Source: JAGFIY01 sp964499285
Lineage (GTDB): Bacteria; Bacteroidota; Ignavibacteria; Ignavibacteriales; Melioribacteraceae
Direction: 5' to 3'
Assembly: GCA_964499285.1 (NCBI GenBank)
Contig: CAZCLA010000012.1
Span: 16,600 to 80,599 of the forward strand
Length of the DNA stretch: 64,000 nucleotides
The position numbers and the translations under genes are program-made. Numbering within the stretch: position 1 is the first letter of the stretch; every line of letters begins with the position of its first letter. Below the pieces are notes generated by a model. That model was not told where the DNA came from, ran no database searches, and saw only the letters and a list, made by a program, of their open reading frames with translations. Shown piece after piece: positions 16,719 to 25,865 of this stretch.

Positions 16719-19287
16719 CAATTCTTATTTCTGCATAAGAAATATCATTCGGCAGCAATGACTTTAACTCTTTAAGATTTGCCGTCCTATTCTTCTCGAT
16801 GATATCGCTTACTTTTTCAATTATTTTTGGTTTTATGATGTTGTGAATATCTAGTTGGTTGTCGTATTCCAGCAATGATTCAATCTGAAGGGAAATTACG
16901 GCAGAAGGCAGTTTTGTAATTCTTGAAATATCCTGCAGCGAGTATTTTTTTTCAAGCATGGTTCTTAGGAAACTTAAATTTTCCGGTAATGCTTTTCGAA
17001 TAATCTCCTTCGGATATTTTTTTTTGTATTCCGATATAATAAAGATTATATCCTCGCCAAATTTATTAAACATTTTTTGAGTGAATCCATTTATGCTCAT
17101 CAATTCTGATTGCGTGTTCGGTTCACTTTCTGCAATCTTACGGAGAAGATCATCGGGACATATAAATTGAATCGGCTGACCGAATTTTCTTGAAGCTTCT
17201 TTTCGTACTTCTCTGAGTTGATTAAAAATTTCAAGCGTTCGATCAATCGCATCTATGTTTTTAAATTCATCTTTGGAATCATCTAAAATTATATCAATTC
17301 CTTTTTCATGCAATCCGTAAGTGGAGTTTATTTTTTTTATAATGTTTCTGCTTGTTAAGTAATCTAAAGAGTTTTTAATTTCATCTTTTGAGTAATGTTC
17401 ACAGCTTCCGAATGAGGATAAATTTTGTCTAGTGAAATTTTTTGCATCACCGCGTAAAATTTTGTGAAGTATATGTTCTCTTACTGCAAAATCAGTTTCG
17501 CCCAGCAGAGATAAAATTTTGTTCTCTAAATATTCATTGCGTTCAAGAATTTTACTTTTATTTTCTCCTTTGCAGTTATCACATTTTTCGCATCTGTAAG
17601 TTGTGTCGTTTCCTTCAAAGTAGTCAAGTAAAAATTTGAATCGGCAAGATTTTGTGTAGCAGTAATCGAGCATCATTCGCAACTTACGTCTTGCGTTTTC
17701 TAAATTTAAAATTAATTCACTCTCATCTAATTTCAGATCAATGAACTTTCTTCTTTCCTGCTGCATCTGAATAAGACCTGATGAATCGATAATTCTGAAC
17801 TCAAGTATTCCTTTTGAGTTCAACGAGTTTAGCTCGTTAATTACATCGGAAAAACTTAAATCGCATTTTGAAGACAATGATTTAGGGTCAATTGAGATTG
17901 AATTAACGAAAATTCCCGCGCCATAAATTTTGAGCAACTCAGTTGAAATCAGTCTGGTTTTTTTTGAGCGAGTTTGTTTTAAATAATTATGAAGATCATT
18001 GCTTGTTATTCTTATTCTACATTGATAAGATCTGCCGCCGATATTTGTAAATTTCAGCACCCCGAGTTCTTGAAGTTTTAGCAAAATCGAATTCAGTTTA
18101 GTTTCATTTATGTTTTTGCTTTCAAACAAAATTTTTAATCCGGAATCGATTGGTAAATACTGATTAGTTTTTGAACCTAGTGCAATTTGATTGTAATCGA
18201 ATACCGTGTTATAAACAGTTTGAATCTCGCTTGGGGTTGGGTGAGTGCTGTTTATAAAAAATTCTTGAACACCATGGTCTTTTGGATCGAAGAGAAGAAA
18301 TATTTCCGCATCTTTACCGTCTCTTCCTGCTCTTCCAATTTCTTGGTAATAACTTTCTAAACTTCCGGGAAAGTGATAGTGGATGATACTTCTAATATCT
18401 GACTTATCAATACCCATTCCGAATGCATTTGTTGCAACTATAATATCATTTTTACCGGAACTAAATTCATCTTGAATTATCTCTCGTATTTCATTCGATA
18501 TGCCTGCATGGTAAACTCTGTTTTGAATCATTTTTTCATTAAGAAGTTCGCCTATTGATTCACAGCTTTTTCTAGTAGCCGAATAAATTATTGCAGGAAG
18601 ATGACGTTTATTTTTCAGAATAGAAAGAAGCTCATTTTTTTTGTCACGAGTATGAATAACATTCAGATGTAGATTCTCTCTCTCGAAACCGGCGACGATA
18701 ATTTTGGGCTTATCCAGTCCAAGCTGAAGAACGATATCTTTTCGTACATCCTTTGTCGCGGTTGCTGTAAAAGCTGCTATGTTTTTGAATTTAATTAAGT
18801 CAATAATTTTTCTGATGTTTCTATAACTCGGTCTAAAATTATGTCCCCACTGACTTATGCAATGAGCTTCGTCGATAAATAAGTAATCCGGGTTTAACTG
18901 TTTAATTCGTTGAAGAAAATAATCGTTCTCTAAACGTTCGGGAGCGATATAGAGCAATTTTATTTTATTTTTTTCGATATTATTTAAAACCTTTTCGCTT
19001 GCGGAATAGTCTAATGTACTGTTGATGAAAGCTGAGATCTTTTCTATTTGATTGATTGCATCGACTTGATCTTTCATCAAAGAAATCAAAGGAGAAATTA
19101 TAATCGAAAAATTTTCGGATAATAGAGAAGGTATCTGGTAACAAATAGTTTTTCCTGCTCCAGTTGGAAGAACCGAAAGTAAGTTTTTACCTTTCAAAAT
19201 GGTTTCGATTATCTCGAGTTGGTTTTCTCTAAAATGATCGAAACCAAAAAATTGTTTCAATATTTGTTCTGGATTTTTGCTCGACAA
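16678..19287 (-). CDS. recQ: RecQ family ATP-dependent DNA helicase
   Basis: This 3'-5' DNA helicase of recombination and fork repair has 869 residues. Visible are Walker A LPTGAGKTICYQIP (about 40-53), DEAH box FIDEAHCISQWGHNFRPSY (about 137-155), motif VI QEIGRAGRDG, and a RecQ zinc-binding site with CRFKFLLDYFEG and CEKCDNC. A winged-helix region and an HRDC domain (about 685-765) follow. A helix-turn-helix-like tail (SLQDISRITKLPSAVI) continues to the end, as in the longer Bacteroidota RecQ proteins. At 869 residues it exceeds the 610 of E. coli RecQ because of this tail. The last 41 bases overlap the convergent lipoprotein gene. The upstream 93 bp are divergent from an ABC transporter operon. 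Confidence 0.95.
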   Translation of the reverse strand: MSSKNPEQILKQFFGFDHFRENQLEIIETILKGKNLLSVLPTGAGKTICYQIPSLLSENFSIIISPLISLMKDQVDAINQIEKISAFINSTLDYSASEKVLNNIEKNKIKLLYIAPERLENDYFLQRIKQLNPDYLFIDEAHCISQWGHNFRPSYRNIRKIIDLIKFKNIAAFTATATKDVRKDIVLQLGLDKPKIIVAGFERENLHLNVIHTRDKKNELLSILKNKRHLPAIIYSATRKSCESIGELLNEKMIQNRVYHAGISNEIREIIQDEFSSGKNDIIVATNAFGMGIDKSDIRSIIHYHFPGSLESYYQEIGRAGRDGKDAEIFLLFDPKDHGVQEFFINSTHPTPSEIQTVYNTVFDYNQIALGSKTNQYLPIDSGLKILFESKNINETKLNSILLKLQELGVLKFTNIGGRSYQCRIRITSNDLHNYLKQTRSKKTRLISTELLKIYGAGIFVNSISIDPKSLSSKCDLSFSDVINELNSLNSKGILEFRIIDSSGLIQMQQERRKFIDLKLDESELILNLENARRKLRMMLDYCYTKSCRFKFLLDYFEGNDTTYRCEKCDNCKGENKSKILERNEYLENKILSLLGETDFAVREHILHKILRGDAKNFTRQNLSSFGSCEHYSKDEIKNSLDYLTSRNIIKKINSTYGLHEKGIDIILDDSKDEFKNIDAIDRTLEIFNQLREVRKEASRKFGQPIQFICPDDLLRKIAESEPNTQSELMSINGFTQKMFNKFGEDIIFIISEYKKKYPKEIIRKALPENLSFLRTMLEKKYSLQDISRITKLPSAVISLQIESLLEYDNQLDIHNIIKPKIIEKVSDIIEKNRTANLKELKSLLPNDISYAEIRIVKKKIEVLDLKRF

Positions 19288-19380
19288 TTTTTGTAATAAC
19301 CTTATTAAAGTTTATTTTGAAATATAAGAATAATTACAGACTTGATTATTCGATTGATTACTCTTTAACAGGAATTTTGA

Positions 19381-20325
19381 ATGAGCGTTATAAGTATTGA
19401 CAATCTTACAAAGATATTCAATCCAAATTCTAAATCATCGAGAGTTGTGGCTTTGAATAATTTTTCTTTGTCTGTCGATGAAGCAACGATTTTTGGGTTA
19501 TTAGGACCAAACGGTGCCGGTAAAACTACGTTGATAAAAATTTTATTAGGAATTGTATATCCAACTTCCGGTACTGCGGAAATTCTTAATAAAACAATTG
19601 ATGATTATCTTGTTAGGAAGCATATAGGTTATTTACCGGAAAATCATAAATTCCCTCTCTATTTGACCGGTGAGGATGTTCTCAAATACTATGCTCAGCT
19701 TTCAGGTTGTTCTAAAGAAGGTTTGCAAAATAGAATCGACTCACTTCTTAAACTTGTTAAGATGTACAAGTGGAAAAGGACTAAAGTTAAGAGCTATTCC
19801 AAAGGGATGATGCAGCGTTTGGGATTGGCACATTCATTAATTGCAGATCCTAAAATAATTTTTCTGGATGAACCGACAGATGGAGTTGATCCGCTGGGAC
19901 GAAAAGAAATAAGAGATATCTTGCTCGAGCTTAAAAGTGAAGGAAAGACAATTTTTCTGAACAGCCATCTTCTATCGGAAGTTGAACTGGTATGCGACAG
20001 AGTAGCAATTTTACACAAAGGAAGTTTGGTTAGGGAAGGGACGGTGTCTGATATTACAACACAGAAAGAAATTTATGAGATTAAGATTAATCAAAAATTA
20101 GATTCGGAAATGGTACGCAGATCAACAGAAGGATTTTCGTATTCACAAAAAGATGAATATACTCTTCATTTGAAAGTTGAGAGTCCTGAACAGAGGGATA
20201 AACTTCTTGATAAATTCAGACAAAACGGAATCTCAATTGAAGCGATGGTCCCGCTTAAAACTTCATTGGAAGATATGTTTATAAACTTAATTCATGAGAC
20301 TGATAAAAGGCAAGATAATGAATGA
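19381..20325 (+). CDS. ABC transporter ATP-binding protein (ABC-2 type exporter)
   Basis: This is the ATPase subunit of an inner-membrane exporter, 314 residues. It contains Walker A LGPNGAGKTTLIK (about 41-53), the signature YSKGMMQRLGLAHSLI, Walker B KIIFLDEPTDGVDPLG and the switch His in FLNSHLLSEVE. A C-terminal extension of about 90 residues after the ATPase core resembles that of ABC-2 exporters such as NosF- and CcmA-like proteins. The permease follows with a short overlap. The substrate cannot be told from sequence. Confidence 0.93.
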   Translation: MSVISIDNLTKIFNPNSKSSRVVALNNFSLSVDEATIFGLLGPNGAGKTTLIKILLGIVYPTSGTAEILNKTIDDYLVRKHIGYLPENHKFPLYLTGEDVLKYYAQLSGCSKEGLQNRIDSLLKLVKMYKWKRTKVKSYSKGMMQRLGLAHSLIADPKIIFLDEPTDGVDPLGRKEIRDILLELKSEGKTIFLNSHLLSEVELVCDRVAILHKGSLVREGTVSDITTQKEIYEIKINQKLDSEMVRRSTEGFSYSQKDEYTLHLKVESPEQRDKLLDKFRQNGISIEAMVPLKTSLEDMFINLIHETDKRQDNE

Positions 20326-21151
20326 TATTCTTCGCAACATATATTTAATCACGATTTTGACATTACGTGAAACTTTTTCTCGCAAGATATTTATTGCCTT
20401 TTTTGCAATCTCCACACTGTCATTGATAACAATGGGATTAATTCTCGCATCAGTCGATGTTGAAAGTTTTATGGCTTTCTTTGGACAGAAATCTCAAAAC
20501 GATGAAATAATACTTAGCGAAATATTACGCGGGCTTAAACTTATTATCGTTAGTCCGCTTTTCGGATTCGGCTTATTCCTTTCAATTTTTAGTGTTTCAA
20601 GCTTAGTGCCAAATATGCTTGAGAAAGGAAATATCGATCTTCTCCTCTCAAAACCGGTTGCGCGATATCAAATTATAATTGGAAAATTTTTTGGCGGTAC
20701 ACTAGTAGTTTTTCTGAATATTGCATATTTAGTAATAGGAATGTGGCTGCTTTTTGGAATTAAGTTTGGTGTTTGGGAAACAGCTTTTCTATACTCAATT
20801 CCGATGATAACATTCACTTTTGCAGTTCTTTATTCGCTTATAATCATTGTCGGTATTATGACGAAAAGTTCAATTTTGGCAATGATGCTTTCATATATTA
20901 TTTTTATTATTATTTCTCCGTTGCTTGCTTTCCGTGAAAATTTTTACCCGCTCATAAATAACAAGGCAGCAGAAATAGTACTTGACGTTTTATATTATAT
21001 CATTCCAAAAACTTCAGAACTCGGCACCCAAATGAATGATTTGACAATCTCTGGAGGGATTGATGATTTCCAACCAATTCTAACCTCACTCGTCTTTATG
21101 ATTCTCATTTTATATTCATCAATTATTATTTTTAATAAAAAAGATTACTGA
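20318..21151 (+). CDS. ABC-2 type transporter permease
   Basis: This is the membrane partner of the preceding ATPase, about 277 residues, with roughly six hydrophobic segments. An N-terminal RETFSRKIFIAFF segment precedes the first membrane helix, and a conserved NIDLLLSKPVARYQIIIGKFFGG-like loop (GNIDLLLSKPVARYQ) lies near the middle. That loop is typical of NosY/ABC-2 permeases of gliding or copper-associated exporters. The ATG at 20318 is preferred over 20294: AAAGG lies 7 bases before it, and the start then overlaps the ATPase stop by 8 bases. Substrate unknown. Confidence 0.88.
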   Translation: MNDILRNIYLITILTLRETFSRKIFIAFFAISTLSLITMGLILASVDVESFMAFFGQKSQNDEIILSEILRGLKLIIVSPLFGFGLFLSIFSVSSLVPNMLEKGNIDLLLSKPVARYQIIIGKFFGGTLVVFLNIAYLVIGMWLLFGIKFGVWETAFLYSIPMITFTFAVLYSLIIIVGIMTKSSILAMMLSYIIFIIISPLLAFRENFYPLINNKAAEIVLDVLYYIIPKTSELGTQMNDLTISGGIDDFQPILTSLVFMILILYSSIIIFNKKDY

Positions 21152-21238
21152 AATAGGGCTTTTTTTAGCTATTTTAATAATTCTATTGGCATCAATGTTG
21201 ATGAAAATTAATAATTATTAAATAATAATGAGAAAAGT

Positions 21239-22174
21239 ATGCCCGAAGAAAAATTAAAACTGGAAGATCTTTTAGGCGAAAAAGCTAGAGAAGCTGAACA
21301 GGAAAGAATAGAATATGTTGCGATTATTGGAGCCGGAGTGATGGGACAGGGAATAGCTCAAACTGTTTCTGCAGCGGGTTTGGACGTTTTGATAGTCGAG
21401 AAAAATGAAGAAACATTAGAAGCTGCCAAAGCACAATTAACCGAATCAATGAAAAGAGATATTTCACGATGGAGTTTGACCGAAAGTGAGATGAAAGCAG
21501 TTTTAAGTCGAATCACATGGACATTGGACCTCAACGAAATGTCGGATTGCGATATGATAATTGAGGCTGTCGAGGAAAATTTTCAGTTGAAAAGAATGCT
21601 TTTCAAAAAGATGGATGAGGTTGCAAAACCCGAGACAATATGCGTATCAAATACATCTACACTTAGTCTTACGAAAATTGCCGAGATTACGAATAGAAGT
21701 GATCGGATCATAGGTATGCATTTTCTTCATCCGGTTCCAAAAATTCCATTGGTAGAATTGATTAGAGGACTTGAGACCTCGGATAAAACAGTTAAGATTA
21801 CAAAGATGTTCGCTGCAAAAATTGGCAAAACTGCTGTTGAGGTCTATGAATATCCAGGTTTCGTAACAACAAGAGCGATCGTTCCCTTATTGAACGAAGC
21901 AATGCATATTCTTCTTGAGGGAGTTGCGAAGGCAAAGGATATTGATACTGCTATGAAGCTGGGTTATAATTTTCAGACGGGTCCGCTCGAAATGGCGGAT
22001 ACAATGGGATTAGACGAAGTGCTTGCTTGGATGGAACAACTTTGGTCAACTTTGGGCGAACCACGTTACCGTCCTTGTCCAATACTAAGAAAATTAGTGC
22101 GCGAAAGAAAACTTGGTAAAAAAACCGGTGAAGGGTTCTTTAAGTACGATGCCGAAGGAAAAATAATAAACTAA
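21239..22174 (+). CDS. 3-hydroxyacyl-CoA (3-hydroxybutyryl-CoA) dehydrogenase
   Basis: This enzyme oxidises or reduces the 3-hydroxy/3-oxo group of acyl-CoA with NAD(P). The 311 residues show a Rossmann motif IIGAGVMGQGIAQ (29-41), the VEEN motif near 111-114, SNTSTLSLT (137-145) and the catalytic HFLHPVPKIPLVELIRG with His161 and His164, then the all-helical C-terminal dimerisation domain. An extra 24 or so charged residues precede the Rossmann fold compared with typical 280-residue members. Being next to ackA suggests a role in acyl-CoA or butyrate/acetate metabolism; the physiological direction is unknown. Confidence 0.92.
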   Translation: MPEEKLKLEDLLGEKAREAEQERIEYVAIIGAGVMGQGIAQTVSAAGLDVLIVEKNEETLEAAKAQLTESMKRDISRWSLTESEMKAVLSRITWTLDLNEMSDCDMIIEAVEENFQLKRMLFKKMDEVAKPETICVSNTSTLSLTKIAEITNRSDRIIGMHFLHPVPKIPLVELIRGLETSDKTVKITKMFAAKIGKTAVEVYEYPGFVTTRAIVPLLNEAMHILLEGVAKAKDIDTAMKLGYNFQTGPLEMADTMGLDEVLAWMEQLWSTLGEPRYRPCPILRKLVRERKLGKKTGEGFFKYDAEGKIIN

Positions 22175-22189
22175 CGATAAGAGATATTT

Positions 22190-23404
22190 ATGAAAATTTT
22201 AGTTCTAAATTGTGGTAGTTCTTCTATAAAATATCAATTTATTGATACAGAATTTGCTGCCCCGCAAGCGAAAGGTCAAGTTGAACGAATTGGGATGATG
22301 AGCGCTGTATTGACACATCAACCTGCTGGAAAAGAAAAAATTAGAATAGTTGGAGAAATTTTAGACCATAAAATTGCAATCGAATATGTGATTGCAGTCT
22401 TACTCTCTCCTAATCATGGCGTAATAAAAGATAAAAACGAAATTGATGCTGTAGGCCATAGAGTCGTGCACGGTGGTGAAACTTTTTCAGGCTCGGTTCT
22501 AATAACAGAAAGTGTTATGCGTGCATTAAAAGAAAATATTGAGTTAGCCCCGCTTCACAATCCTCCTAACATTAAAGGTATAGAAGCAGTTACTATTCAA
22601 CTCCCCAATACACCTCAATGCGGTGTTTTCGATACGGCATTTCATGCTAAGATGCCTCCTCATGCATATCTTTACGGTATTCCGCGCGAGTTATACAAAA
22701 GATATAAAATTAGACGTTACGGTTTTCACGGCACCTCACACAGATATGTATCTCAACGTGCAGCCGAACTCATGGGAAAGGATATTAGGGAATTAAAAAT
22801 TATTACTGCCCATCTTGGAAACGGTGCAAGTATTGCAGCAATAAACGGTGGTGTTTCGATTGATACATCAATGGGATTCACACCGCTCGAAGGGTTGCTT
22901 ATGGGAACAAGATGCGGGGATTTGGATCCTTCGGTTATTCTCTATATTATGGGAAAGGAAGGACTTTCAATCGGTGAAGCAAATACACTGATGAACAAAC
23001 ATAGTGGTTTGATCGGTGTAAGTGGTGAGAGCAGTGATATGAGGGAGATTGAAGAAGCAAAAGCTGCAAACGATAAAAAAGCTTCCGAAGCATTCAATCT
23101 TTTTACTTACAGGATTAAAAAATATATTGGCGCTTATTCTGCGGCTATGGGCGGCATTGATGCCTTGGTTTTTACGGGCGGAATAGGCGAGAACTCAACT
23201 TTGGTCAGAAATGATGTCTGTGCAAATATGGACTATCTCGGGATTAAACTTGATGAACATAAAAATGAATCTCCAAAAGGTGAAGCAGATATATCAAAAA
23301 ATGATTCGAAGGTGAGGGTATTTAGAATTCCGACTAATGAAGAGTTGGTTATTGCACTGGATACCGAAGAGATAGTTTCAAAACATTTGAAAAATCTGAA
23401 TTAG
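22190..23404 (+). CDS. ackA: Acetate kinase
   Basis: This enzyme interconverts acetate plus ATP with acetyl phosphate plus ADP, for ATP formation from acetyl-CoA or for acetate activation. The 404 residues carry the start motif KILVLNCGSSSIKYQ (2-16), GHRVVHGGE, the signature TAHLGNGASIAAI, MGFTPLEGLLMGTRCGDLDP and FTGGIGENS near the C terminus. Length is standard. It lies 15 bases after the hydroxyacyl-CoA dehydrogenase gene, so the two likely share a transcript that ends at the hairpin at 23429. No phosphotransacetylase gene is adjacent. Confidence 0.97.
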   Translation: MKILVLNCGSSSIKYQFIDTEFAAPQAKGQVERIGMMSAVLTHQPAGKEKIRIVGEILDHKIAIEYVIAVLLSPNHGVIKDKNEIDAVGHRVVHGGETFSGSVLITESVMRALKENIELAPLHNPPNIKGIEAVTIQLPNTPQCGVFDTAFHAKMPPHAYLYGIPRELYKRYKIRRYGFHGTSHRYVSQRAAELMGKDIRELKIITAHLGNGASIAAINGGVSIDTSMGFTPLEGLLMGTRCGDLDPSVILYIMGKEGLSIGEANTLMNKHSGLIGVSGESSDMREIEEAKAANDKKASEAFNLFTYRIKKYIGAYSAAMGGIDALVFTGGIGENSTLVRNDVCANMDYLGIKLDEHKNESPKGEADISKNDSKVRVFRIPTNEELVIALDTEEIVSKHLKNLN

Positions 23405-23428
23405 ATTGTACTCAAAAATGTTATGATT

Positions 23429-23457
23429 AATCCCGTTCACTTTTGAACGGGATTTTT
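23429..23457 (+). terminator. Intrinsic terminator after ackA
   Basis: A perfect 11-bp stem (23429-23439 with 23444-23454) with a CTTT loop is followed by a run of T (23453-23457). It starts 24 bases after the ackA stop and cleanly ends the dehydrogenase-ackA transcript. Confidence 0.85.
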
Positions 23458-23491
23458 AATTTTAAATAACCAATCAAAAAGGGATAAACGA

Positions 23492-24283
23492 ATGAATCTT
23501 AATTTGAAGGGAAAGCGAGCACTGATAACAGCAGCAAGCAAAGGGATAGGTTATGCTGCTGCGGATATGTTAATGGAGGAAGGTGCGGAAATCGCAATTC
23601 TTTCCAGCAATAATAATAATATAGAAGCAGCCGCAACTAAATTAAGACAGAAACACAATCGTGAAGTTTTTTCGGCAGTGTGTGATTTAAATTCATTGAA
23701 ATCCATCACTTTAACTTATGATGAAATTAATAATGAATTTGGGGGATTTGATATACTTGTAAATAATTGCGGGGGACCAGTCCCGGGCAGTTTTGAAACA
23801 CTTTCGGATGAAGATTGGGATAAAGCTTATATTCAAGTGTTACGCAGCACTGTTAAATTCACTCAATTGTTAATGCCCAATATGAAAACCCAAAAGTGGG
23901 GTCGAATTATTAATATTACTTCCCTTTCCGTTAAACAGCCTGTGGAGAATTTGATGTTATCAAACACTTTCAGAACTGGCATCATCGGTTTTGCAAAATC
24001 ACTTTCTAACGAAGTCGGTAAGTATAATATTACTGTTAATAATATTGCTCCCGGTTATACATTGACATCGCGACTAATGGAATTGGCAGAAATCCGAGCA
24101 AGGGGAAAAGGGATTACAACTGAAGAGGAAATTAAAATGATGGGCGATTCAGTTCCATTAAAAAGAGTTGGTGGAGCATATGAAATTGCTGCTCTAATAG
24201 CATTTCTTGCTTCGGAGCATAGCGGATATATTACAGGAAGCACAATTGCCGTTGATGGCGGCGCAATAAAATCAACTTTGTAA
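23492..24283 (+). CDS. SDR-family protein with altered catalytic motif
   Basis: This 263-residue short-chain dehydrogenase/reductase fold protein has nucleotide-binding TAASKGIGYAAA (13-24), NNCGG (91-95), a catalytic-Ser region NITSLS (141-146) and the ending SGYITGSTIAVDGGA. The usual Tyr-x3-Lys pair is missing: the aligned segment LSNTFR (156-161) has Ser157 and Arg161. This matches a known subgroup of beta-ketoacyl-reductase-like SDRs that lack the perfect catalytic tetrad. It may therefore catalyse different chemistry or have a non-catalytic role. GGGATAAACG precedes the ATG. It sits just upstream of a FAD-dependent oxidoreductase with a 16-base gap. Confidence 0.88.
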   Translation: MNLNLKGKRALITAASKGIGYAAADMLMEEGAEIAILSSNNNNIEAAATKLRQKHNREVFSAVCDLNSLKSITLTYDEINNEFGGFDILVNNCGGPVPGSFETLSDEDWDKAYIQVLRSTVKFTQLLMPNMKTQKWGRIINITSLSVKQPVENLMLSNTFRTGIIGFAKSLSNEVGKYNITVNNIAPGYTLTSRLMELAEIRARGKGITTEEEIKMMGDSVPLKRVGGAYEIAALIAFLASEHSGYITGSTIAVDGGAIKSTL

Positions 24284-24299
24284 AAAATAATTTAAAAAA

Positions 24300-25862
24300 T
24301 TGATAAATATGTTTAAAGATATTGAGATAACTTGTTTTCCTAAAGATGTTTATAATGAATCATTTCATATTGATTCTGCTGCTAATATTCTTAAAATTCC
24401 TCGGAACAGAATAACCGGCATAAAAATTATAAAACGATCGATTGATGCCCGGCAGAAACCAATTTATAGATTGAGAGCAAGAGTGTTTATCGATCATACG
24501 GAGCAAGATAAACCTTTTGAGAGAATAACTTACAAAGTTCGAAAAGATCAAAAAGCAGCAATAATTGGTTTTGGTCCGGCTGGTATGTTTGCCGCTCTTA
24601 AGTTGTTGGAAGCCGGAATTAAGCCCATAGTATTTGAGAGAGGAAAGGATGTTCAATCAAGAAGAAGGGATATCCGGTATTTGATGAGGGAGCATCTAGT
24701 CAATCCCGAATCAAATTACTGTTTTGGCGAGGGAGGTGCGGGAGCATATTCGGATGGAAAGCTTTACACTAGATCGCTTAAAAGAGGTAGTGTCGAAGAA
24801 ATTTTGAATGTGCTTGTGGAGCACGGTGCATCTGAGGATATTTTAATAGATGCTCATCCTCATATAGGTTCAAATAAACTGCCAAAAGTAGTTAAAAATA
24901 TACGTCAAACCATACTTGATGGAGAAGGTGAAATTTATTTCGACTCTAAGTTGACGGATATTGTTATCGATAATTCCAAAATAGTTGGTATTGTTATAAA
25001 CAATGAAGAAGAATTTTTATTTGATAATGTGATTCTTTCTATTGGTCACTCCGCTCGGGATGTTTATCAACTTCTTCATCGTAAGAAAATTCTACTTGAG
25101 CAAAAGGAATTTGCGATGGGTGTTAGAATAGAACATCCGCAGCAAATTATTGACGAAATTCAATATAAGCAGAAAATCCGTGAGTTAAATCTTCCTGCAG
25201 CAAGCTACAATCTTTCTTGTCAAATTGATCAAAGAGGGGTTTATTCATTTTGTATGTGTCCGGGTGGAATAATCGTTCCAGCATCAACCTCTAAGGAGGA
25301 ACTTGTTCTAAACGGTATGTCAGTTTCTAGGAGGGATTCAAAATTTGCCAATTCTGGATTTGTCGTAAGCGTTGTGAAAGATGATCTTCTACCTTTTGAA
25401 GAGCATGGCATTTTTGCCGGTTTAGAATATCAAAAGTACTTTGAAAATCTTTGCTTTGTTGCTGGTGGATCAAATCAGACCTCCCCGGCACAAAGGATGA
25501 CAGATTTTGTAAACAATAAACTCTCGGATTCGCTTCCCGAATCTTCATACATTCCCGGGATTGTTTCCGCCCCGCTTCATGAAATAATTCCAGAAGGGCT
25601 GAGAGAAAGAATGAAAAAAGCCCTTATATTTTTTGGTAAAAAGAAGCGCGGTTACTATACGGAGGAAGCACAAATATTGGCTCCCGAATCAAGAACAAGT
25701 TCGCCAATAAGAATTCCGCGAAGTCATACCTCATTTGAGCATATCCAAATATCCGGATTATTTCCATGCGGAGAAGGTGCTGGCTATGCGGGGGGAATCG
25801 TATCAGCAGCAATTGATGGTCAAAATTGTGCGAAGGCAGTTATTAATAAATTGAAGGAATAA
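24300..25862 (+). CDS. FAD-dependent oxidoreductase (COG2509-type)
   Basis: This 520-residue flavoprotein has an N-terminal alpha/beta domain of about 80 residues and then a dinucleotide-binding motif AAIIGFGPAGMFAALKLLEAG-like (IIGFGPAGMFAALKL, about 88-102). FGEGGAGAYSDGKLYTR is a hallmark of this family, SIGHSARDVYQLL occurs in the middle, and the end contains FPCGEGAGYAGGIVSAAIDG. These features match the uncharacterised FAD-dehydrogenase group COG2509. No substrate is established for the family to my knowledge. The start may be TTG at 24300 or ATG at 24309; neither has a clear ribosome site. It is convergent with tyrA, 3 bases away. Confidence 0.88.
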   Translation: MINMFKDIEITCFPKDVYNESFHIDSAANILKIPRNRITGIKIIKRSIDARQKPIYRLRARVFIDHTEQDKPFERITYKVRKDQKAAIIGFGPAGMFAALKLLEAGIKPIVFERGKDVQSRRRDIRYLMREHLVNPESNYCFGEGGAGAYSDGKLYTRSLKRGSVEEILNVLVEHGASEDILIDAHPHIGSNKLPKVVKNIRQTILDGEGEIYFDSKLTDIVIDNSKIVGIVINNEEEFLFDNVILSIGHSARDVYQLLHRKKILLEQKEFAMGVRIEHPQQIIDEIQYKQKIRELNLPAASYNLSCQIDQRGVYSFCMCPGGIIVPASTSKEELVLNGMSVSRRDSKFANSGFVVSVVKDDLLPFEEHGIFAGLEYQKYFENLCFVAGGSNQTSPAQRMTDFVNNKLSDSLPESSYIPGIVSAPLHEIIPEGLRERMKKALIFFGKKKRGYYTEEAQILAPESRTSSPIRIPRSHTSFEHIQISGLFPCGEGAGYAGGIVSAAIDGQNCAKAVINKLKE

Positions 25863-25865
25863 AGT

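Noticed and set aside
21152..21176. Possible terminator after the ABC-2 permease (AAATAG...CTATTT with internal T-run).
   Set aside because: Only six A/T-rich pairs with a large loop; not convincing as a stable hairpin.
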